9,911 nt of DNA from JAWCLZ01 sp037443105 (GTDB taxonomy: Archaea; Halobacteriota; JAWCLZ01), in assembly GCA_037443105.1 (NCBI GenBank), contig JBBIOZ010000058.1:1-9911 (forward strand). Reading direction: 5' to 3'. Below the pieces are notes generated by a model. That model saw nothing but the letters and a program-made list of their open reading frames with translations. It ran no database searches and had not been told where the DNA came from. How positions within the stretch are numbered: position 1 is the first letter of the stretch; each line of letters begins with the position of its first letter. The position numbers and the translations under genes are program-made. Shown in pieces: positions 6,221 to 9,911 of this stretch.

Positions 6221-6310
6221 AATGCTTGGCATATCCTTTGCTTTAACAATAAATTCTTAGGCTATCCAGAGCAGACGAAAAGGAGGCTTTGCCTTTTGCG
6301 GTACAGCATA

Positions 6311-6327
6311 TTTATATATTGCCAAGT
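6311..6327 (+). promoter_or_regulatory. TATA box and shared 17-base element before the first vapB
   Basis: TTTATATATTGCCAAGT begins 29 bases before the vapB ATG. TTTATATA is a near-ideal archaeal TATA box, and the distance predicts a leaderless transcript starting at the ATG of 6340. An almost identical element (15 of 17) stands before the second antitoxin gene at 8922-8938. Confidence 0.65.
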
Positions 6328-6339
6328 AAACATGAAATT

Positions 6340-6567
6340 ATGTCTACAAAAACTGTATATAGTATAAGGATTCCGGTGGAGTTACGTAAGATTATGGAAG
6401 AGATGAAAGAGGTAAACTGGCAGGAGGAAATAAGGAGGATGGTGGAAGAACTAGTCAAAAATAAAAGTAAGGAGAGATTACTTGCCGAGGCGAAGGAGAT
6501 AAGGAAAGATATGAAGGCAGAGGTGAGCGCTGCTGAACTAATAAGAGAAGATAGAGATGCCAGATAG
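6340..6567 (+). CDS. vapB: VapB-type antitoxin
   Basis: A 75-residue antitoxin-like protein lies directly before a PIN-domain toxin and overlaps it by 11 bases. The N-terminus STKTVYSIRIPVELRKIMEEM has the beta strand and helix of a ribbon-helix-helix or AbrB-like DNA-binding domain. The rest is a long charged helix (VEELVKNKSKERLLAEAKEIRK) typical of the toxin-binding tail. An upstream in-frame ATG at 6289 would add 17 residues. I prefer 6340 because a TATA box lies at the leaderless distance before it and the added residues cover the promoter. VapB proteins normally bind their own promoter and hold VapC inactive. Which DNA-binding fold it has is inferred from the short N-terminus. Confidence 0.82.
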   Translation: MSTKTVYSIRIPVELRKIMEEMKEVNWQEEIRRMVEELVKNKSKERLLAEAKEIRKDMKAEVSAAELIREDRDAR

Positions 6568-6967
6568 GGCGATCTTTGATTCAAGTGCTATTGCAGCGAT
6601 ATTTTTTAAAGAAGAGTATTCTGAGAGGGCTGAAAGAGTTGCGGAGAATTACAAATTGATAACTGTTGATCTTGCAATTGCAGAAGTGGCAAATGTTGCC
6701 TGGAAGAGGGTAGTGTTCTTTAATGAATCAAAGAATGTTATATTAAAGGCGCTGAAAAGGTGCATAGATTTTATTGTTGGCGCTTGTGAAGTCATCACTA
6801 CACGGGAATTAATCGAAGACGCTTTTGAAATTGCGATCTCGGATAAAATCACGATATACGATTCCATTTTTATAGCAGCTTCGGAAAGGGAAAAGGTGCC
6901 TCTTCTAACCACGGATGGGAAGTTCTATGAGAAGGTAAAGTCGAAGAGGAGCGTGAAGTTAATATAA
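6557..6967 (+). CDS. vapC: VapC-type PIN-domain ribonuclease toxin
   Basis: A 136-residue PIN-domain protein is encoded with the antitoxin before it. VapC toxins are magnesium-dependent ribonucleases that cut specific RNAs and stop growth. The acidic catalytic residues are all present: D8 in IFDSSAI, E43 in LAIAEVANVAWK, D102 in TIYDSIFIAASE and D120 in LLTTDGKFYEK. The length is normal and no lesion is seen, so the toxin is probably active. The ATG overlaps the vapB end by 11 bases, so expression is coupled. The stop is followed at once by AGGTGAT and a seven-codon open frame. Confidence 0.92.
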   Translation: MPDRAIFDSSAIAAIFFKEEYSERAERVAENYKLITVDLAIAEVANVAWKRVVFFNESKNVILKALKRCIDFIVGACEVITTRELIEDAFEIAISDKITIYDSIFIAASEREKVPLLTTDGKFYEKVKSKRSVKLI

Positions 6968-6979
6968 AGGTGATAAAAA

Positions 6980-7000
6980 ATGAACACTGTTCCTTTATAA
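6980..7000 (+). other. very short open frame with a good ribosome binding site after vapC
   Basis: AGGTGAT at 6968-6974 touches the vapC stop and is followed six bases later by ATG AAC ACT GTT CCT TTA TAA. Six residues are too few for a normal gene. It may be the start of a lost third gene of the operon, a leader peptide or chance. Confidence 0.25.
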
Positions 7001-7054
7001 GTCGCTTGCACCGAGGTTTCATCCCAAAACGCAATGTGCTATTTGAGTAAGCAA

Positions 7055-7062
7055 GTTTATAT
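7055..7062 (+). promoter_or_regulatory. TATA box of the flippase gene
   Basis: GTTTATAT lies 35 bases before the ATG at 7098, which gives a predicted leader of about 10-15 bases. No ribosome binding site is seen before the ATG. Confidence 0.5.
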
Positions 7063-7097
7063 GAAGAAAGACAATGTGTTAGATATCGTGCCCGATC

Positions 7098-8366
7098 ATG
7101 AACCTCTGGATACCGAGAAATCCCAAGGAATTGAAGCAGCATTTGAATGATCCGCTGTTCAAGAATGCTTATTTTTTAATGGCAAATACACTTCTCTCAG
7201 CTGCGATTGGTTTTTTCTTCTGGACCTTTGCCGCTCGCTTCTACTCAGCGCAAGATGTTGGACTTGGCTCTGCATTGCTATCCGCTGGAGGTCTTCTATC
7301 TATGTTCTCAATCCTTGGCTTTGACATTGGTTTGATTCGCTATCTCCCAGAGGAAAAGAATAAGGGGGAGATGATTAACACTTGCTTTACGATAACACTT
7401 CTTATTTCTCTTCTACTCTCGATAATATTTCTACTTGGTTTAGAAATTTGGTCTCCTGCGCTGGATATGCTAAGAAATAATGTTTTCTTTGGCTTGGTAT
7501 TCATTTTTTTCACTATGTTTGGCTCGATCTCGTCTTTGCAGACAAGTGTTTTCATTGCATTTAGAGAAGCGAAATATGCATTTGTGAAGAACTTTGCGAT
7601 TGCTTTTAAAATTGCAATTCTGCCTTTATTAGTTGCTTTCGGTGCTTTTGGAGTTTATCTATCCGCTGGATTTTCCTCTATTTTAGCATTTTTATTTGGA
7701 TTCTTATTTATTTTAAGGCTTTATTCTTCTTATAAACCAATTCCTGTGATTAGAAAGAGGGTTGTTAATGATATTCTACACTATTCCTCTGGCAATTATA
7801 TTGCGAATATTTTCGCAGGTCTTCCTAGCGTTGTTCTACCGATAATGGTGATAAACATTTTAAGTGCGGAGATGAACGCTTATTTCTACATTGCTTGGGC
7901 AATATCAGGGTTATTGCTCGCTATTCCACTTGCAACTTCGACTTCACTGCTTGCAGAGGGCTCTTTTTTGCCTGAGGAGCTTGGGAAGAATGCGATTAGA
8001 GCTTTGAAGTTTATATTTATTTTGCTTGCTGTGGCAATAATTGGTATATTTTTGTTTGGCAAATACGTGCTGCTTTTATTTGGAGTTGAGTATGCAAGGA
8101 ATTCTTTTGAAGTGCTATTAATTTTAGCGCTTGGAAGCATTCCATTTGCATTTAATTCTCTATATGCAGCGACGAAAAGAGTTCAAAAGGAGATAAAGCC
8201 CGTGGTTTATGTTTATGGAAGTATAGCGATTATAACGTTGGCTGCAAGCTACTTATTGATGCAAAACTTGGGAATAATTGGAGTCGGGATTGCTTGGCTT
8301 TTGGCTAATGGATTGATTTGTATTTTCATTGCATTTGAAGCATACTTCCAACTATTTTTAGGGTAA
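7098..8366 (+). CDS. Wzx/RfbX-type polysaccharide (lipid-linked oligosaccharide) flippase
   Basis: This is a 422-residue membrane protein of the MATE/MOP-superfamily polysaccharide transporters, which move lipid-linked glycans across the cytoplasmic membrane for surface polysaccharide or S-layer glycosylation. About 12 hydrophobic spans can be drawn (roughly 27-47, 54-74, 95-115, 127-150, 163-183, 186-208, 235-255, 262-285, 302-320, 335-355, 368-388, 391-413). Family-like stretches are YSAQDVGLGSALLSAGGLL (49-67), LGFDIGLIRYLPE (73-85) and AYFYIAWAISGLLLAIPLA (261-279), followed by STSLLAEGSF (281-290). The N-terminal 20 residues are a hydrophilic cytosolic lead typical of archaeal members. 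The length is normal and there is no lesion. It stands alone between two VapBC pairs, without the glycosyltransferases it usually accompanies; the broken epimerase upstream is probably from the same locus. The exact glycan is unknown. Confidence 0.9.
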   Translation: MNLWIPRNPKELKQHLNDPLFKNAYFLMANTLLSAAIGFFFWTFAARFYSAQDVGLGSALLSAGGLLSMFSILGFDIGLIRYLPEEKNKGEMINTCFTITLLISLLLSIIFLLGLEIWSPALDMLRNNVFFGLVFIFFTMFGSISSLQTSVFIAFREAKYAFVKNFAIAFKIAILPLLVAFGAFGVYLSAGFSSILAFLFGFLFILRLYSSYKPIPVIRKRVVNDILHYSSGNYIANIFAGLPSVVLPIMVINILSAEMNAYFYIAWAISGLLLAIPLATSTSLLAEGSFLPEELGKNAIRALKFIFILLAVAIIGIFLFGKYVLLLFGVEYARNSFEVLLILALGSIPFAFNSLYAATKRVQKEIKPVVYVYGSIAIITLAASYLLMQNLGIIGVGIAWLLANGLICIFIAFEAYFQLFLG

Positions 8367-8605
8367 ATCCACTCTCTTCAAATAGTGGTGAGCGTATGTC
8401 TCGCCTTTCACCCCAGCAGTAAGGATGACGTCACTGAAAGCAGTGGCCAGAGAGAGCGATGCTATAGTTTGCCTTTGAGCTCATTCACAAGCGCGTAGAA
8501 GATGAAGATAGAAAATGAGCTGCCACTACACGAAGAACGCCATGGCATGTACTGGATGAAGCCCAGTCAGCGTGGAGACATGGCTTCGGAGAGACGATCG
8601 CCTAA

Positions 8606-8737
8606 CTCAATCGCTGGATTCCGAATTTTGCTTTTACCCATAATTCACTACTAGAAGGGAGTGATTTCTTTGTTCTCATGTTATTAGCTGTAATTGGGTC
8701 CTCATTGGGTAGAAGTTTAAAAAGGGTTAAAACATGA
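8606..8737 (+). pseudogene. possible C-terminal remnant of a membrane protein
   Basis: A 43-codon frame begins after a TAA and has no start codon near its beginning. It reads as a polar stretch NFAFTHNSLLEGSD, one hydrophobic span FFVLMLLAVIGSSLG and a basic end RSLKRVKT, which is what the end of a membrane protein looks like. The ATGA overlap with a following short frame suggests an old operon. I do not recognise the family, and the frame could be open by chance. Confidence 0.3.
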
Positions 8738-8906
8738 AGAGAGAAGAAGAAAGCTACAACGAGATAGATGGGCTCAGTATAACGTGAGGCTGGAATTTTG
8801 TCCAAAGATATTAACGGAGAGAGAAACAATGATGCAACCAATTATATTTTTTTAGATAATGTCTAAATTCATACAATCCATCATTTTTCTCTTTTATTAC
8901 TTGCGC

Positions 8907-8938
8907 TTATATACTGCTAGGTTTATATACTGCAAAGT
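8907..8938 (+). promoter_or_regulatory. tandem TATA boxes before the second vapB
   Basis: The 11-base word TTATATACTGC occurs at 8907-8917 and again at 8923-8933, 16 bases apart. The second copy belongs to TTTATATACTGCAAAGT (8922-8938), which begins 31 bases before the ATG at 8953 and predicts a leaderless transcript. The first copy may be a spare promoter or part of an operator. Confidence 0.65.
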
Positions 8939-8952
8939 TCATATTTTTTCAT

Positions 8953-9222
8953 ATGAGAAGGAGAACCTCGATAACTGTTGAGGCAGAGTTGTGGAGGAAG
9001 TGGATTAATTTTGTTGTGAGTATCCATGGTTCTACGAGGAGGATTAGTGTTGAGGTGGAGAAGGCTTTACTGGAGTATATGATGAGGGGTTCTTATAGGG
9101 TTTCAGCTGAGGAGTTAAGGAATATTTTGGGCATTAGGGAAGTTAAATTCGACGTCAAGATTCCCGAAAAGATGGAGGAACAGGTCCTTAAGTCTAGGCA
9201 TAAGAGAGTATTTGTATTATGA
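8953..9222 (+). CDS. vapB: VapB-type ribbon-helix-helix antitoxin (second pair)
   Basis: An 89-residue small protein precedes a PIN-domain toxin gene, overlapping it by ATGA. RRRTSITVEAELWRKWINFV (2-21) has the beta strand and helix of a ribbon-helix-helix DNA-binding domain, and the second helix ends about residue 45. The C-terminal part (about 50-89, with SAEELRNILG and KIPEKMEEQVLKSRH) would wrap the toxin. The ATG has no ribosome binding site but lies at the leaderless distance from a TATA box. The toxin gene next to it is frameshifted in this sequence. If that is real, the antitoxin has outlived its toxin. Confidence 0.85.
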   Translation: MRRRTSITVEAELWRKWINFVVSIHGSTRRISVEVEKALLEYMMRGSYRVSAEELRNILGIREVKFDVKIPEKMEEQVLKSRHKRVFVL

Positions 9223-9544
9223 TCTTAGATACAAGCGTAATTATCACTAGAGTTAGGGAGGTCATGTTATAAATGAATCTGTAACCATCGTTACGCTTGT
9301 GGAATGTCCATACATATTGGATTTTGCCGGATTTAAGGGAGACGTCATCTTCCCGACGATGAAAGACTATTACTTAGCCTATGAAATTCAGAGGAAATTA
9401 ATGTTGAAAGGTAAGATGAAAGGATTCGCAGATCTGCTAATATCAGCTATACCCATCAACAACGATGAGGAACTGATAACTGGCGATGAAGATTTTGTAG
9501 ATATAGCTGAAGTAAGCACGCTTAAATTGAAAATAAGTTCATAG
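9219..9544 (+). pseudogene. vapC: VapC-type PIN-domain toxin, interrupted by one frameshift
   Basis: The gene starts at an ATG sharing ATGA with the antitoxin stop. The first frame reads MILDTSVIITRVR and then stops at TAA 9270. The second frame continues GGHVINESVTIVTLVE and runs to a TAG at 9542. Adding one G to the GGG run at 9256-9258 joins them into a 108-residue protein. On that joined protein the PIN acidic residues fall at D4, E29 (VTLVE), D72 (GFADLLISA) and D90 or D92 (ITGDEDF), so no catalytic residue is lost. The length fits the short PIN toxins of thermophilic archaea. The only lesion is the single missing G, so this is either a very young pseudogene or an intact gene with a base-calling error. 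Product if intact: a VapC ribonuclease. Confidence 0.85.
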
Positions 9545-9551
9545 ATACTGC

Positions 9552-9580
9552 AGGGGCGAATTTGCCTCTCGCGAGATTTT
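9552..9580 (+). terminator. possible hairpin terminator after the second vapC
   Basis: AGGGGC (9552-9557) pairs with GCCTCT (9564-9569), with one G-U pair, around a six-base loop eight bases after the vapC stop. CGCGAGATTTTA follows, which is only a modest T run. It lies between two converging genes. Confidence 0.35.
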
Positions 9581-9618
9581 AAGGCTGCAGCAAACTTTCT
9601 AGCAGCATTTTAGCCGCG

Positions 9619-9911
9619 TTAGTGGCGAATGAATAGATCTTCGTATTTCAAGATCAATGTGACGATTGGTCTTAAGATCTTGATTTCGCTGAATATCTGC
9701 TGGAGGTTTCTTAAGTCCTGTTTATCTATGCATTTCACGATGGGTGTTAGGGTTAGGTATATCATGAAGTATGCGGCTGCGCCCATCAATAAGCTTAGGA
9801 CGCCTGTTAATGATGACAGGTTTAGGATGGCGAATGCAGGTATGGCGGACAATGCCGAAGTTAGATATATCCTTATTTGCCCCCGTAAGTTTATTTTTAC
9901 TCTGAACCTTT
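9619..9911 (-). CDS. C-terminus of a second Wzx/RfbX-type polysaccharide flippase (partial, N-terminus beyond right edge)
   Basis: The minus-strand frame is open from the right edge to TAA at 9619, about 97 residues. A TTG at 9852 lies within it, but the open frame continues upstream with RVKINLRGQIRIYLTSA, so the TTG is not a true start. It has two hydrophobic spans (about SAIPAFAILNLSSLTGVL and LLMGAAAYFMIYLTLTPIV), then KCIDKQDLRNLQQIF, EIKILRPIV and a final KYE. This is the ending common in archaeal polysaccharide flippases: a last membrane span, then an I-D-x-x-D-L-x-x-L cytosolic helix. The intact flippase at 7098-8366 lacks this tail, so the two are different subtypes. It converges on the vapBC pair. 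A general membrane-protein assignment is the fallback. Confidence 0.72.
   Translation of the reverse strand, partial: RFRVKINLRGQIRIYLTSALSAIPAFAILNLSSLTGVLSLLMGAAAYFMIYLTLTPIVKCIDKQDLRNLQQIFSEIKILRPIVTLILKYEDLFIRH

Larger units (their letters stand above)
8367..8952 (+). other. 586-base stretch without an intact gene; apparent decayed coding sequence
   Basis: No complete gene is convincing. After the flippase stop, a weak CCACT/AGTGG hairpin stands at 8369-8388. From 8383 to about 8737 protein-like pieces occur in shifting plus-strand frames. One frame is open from 8383 to a TAG at 8496 and then from an ATG at 8502 to a TAG at 8652, with 50 residues that include HEERHGMYWMKPSQ. Another is open from 8606 to 8737 and ends in a hydrophobic run and a basic tail (GSDFFVLMLLAVIGSSLG, RSLKRVKT). 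Its TGA overlaps an ATG (ATGA, 8734-8737) opening a 17-residue frame. These could be the remains of a membrane-protein gene and its neighbour. A minus-strand frame at 8602-8841 is serine-rich and looks like a shadow. The last 70 bases hold the vapB promoter. Confidence 0.35.

Noticed and set aside
5894..6232. Minus-strand open frame of 112 residues opposite the epimerase remnant
   Set aside because: The plus strand encodes recognisable RmlC-type motifs here; the minus-strand product resembles no family and looks like a shadow.
6289..6339. Upstream ATG adding 17 residues to the first VapB
   Set aside because: It would place coding sequence over a near-ideal TATA box, which itself fits a leaderless start at 6340.
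8602..8841. Minus-strand open frame of 79 residues in the gene-poor stretch
   Set aside because: Serine- and leucine-rich composition, no ribosome binding site and no promoter; overlaps better protein-like plus-strand pieces. Not strong enough to call.
9584..9610. GCTGC/GCAGC hairpin with ATTTTA tail
   Set aside because: Only five pairs with a 13-base loop; too weak to call, and a better hairpin lies just before it.
9619..9852. A separate 77-residue gene starting at TTG 9852
   Set aside because: The frame stays open upstream to the window edge with matching character, so this is the end of a larger membrane protein.
1..9911. CRISPR arrays, tRNA, rRNA or transposase genes
   Set aside because: No regularly spaced repeats, no cloverleaf or ribosomal RNA sequence and no transposase motifs were seen on reading both strands.

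Overview
The window looks archaeal. It carries an XPB/Bax1 helicase-nuclease gene pair, which is an archaeal arrangement. Several genes have TATA-like boxes about 25-33 bases before the start codon and no leader. Ribosome binding sites are of the GGAGGTGAT type, and toxin-antitoxin-like genes of kinds common in thermophilic archaea (HEPN/MNT and VapBC) are dense. A thermophilic member of the Thermoproteota/Korarchaeota-like lineages is plausible, but species cannot be fixed from sequence alone. A run of ten N at 2161-2170 marks an assembly gap, so this is probably a draft or metagenome scaffold.

Left third (1-3471, minus strand): one tightly packed operon, transcribed right to left, of xpb helicase, bax1 nuclease and a CooC-type nickel-insertion ATPase that runs off the left edge. 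xpb and bax1 overlap by 14 bases; bax1 and the CooC-like gene are one base apart, with the latter's ribosome binding site inside the end of bax1. xpb and bax1 work together in DNA unwinding and cutting. The ATPase belongs to carbon monoxide dehydrogenase maturation and probably leads into genes outside the window.

Middle (3551-5760): a cluster of HEPN and minimal nucleotidyltransferase (MNT) genes. It holds a HEPN fragment without its N-terminus, an MNT>HEPN pair on the plus strand and a HEPN>MNT pair on the minus strand. The two pairs converge on a hairpin at 4854-4875. In both, the second gene appears to start at a TTG placed five bases after GAGGTGAT and overlapping the end of the first gene.

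Right half (5764-9911): remains of a surface-glycan locus mixed with two VapBC pairs. There is a broken RmlC-type sugar epimerase (5994-6220), an intact vapBC (6340-6967), an intact Wzx-type polysaccharide flippase (7098-8366), about 590 bases of apparently decayed coding sequence (8367-8952), a second vapBC whose toxin is frameshifted (8953-9544), and the C-terminus of another flippase entering from the right edge on the minus strand (9619-9911).

The most interesting signals are a near-identical 17-base TATA-containing element before both vapB genes, the matching TTG start design in the two MNT/HEPN pairs, the operon link between XPB/Bax1 and a CooC-like ATPase, and two frameshifts that are each repaired by adding one G to a G run, which may be sequencing errors rather than decay.
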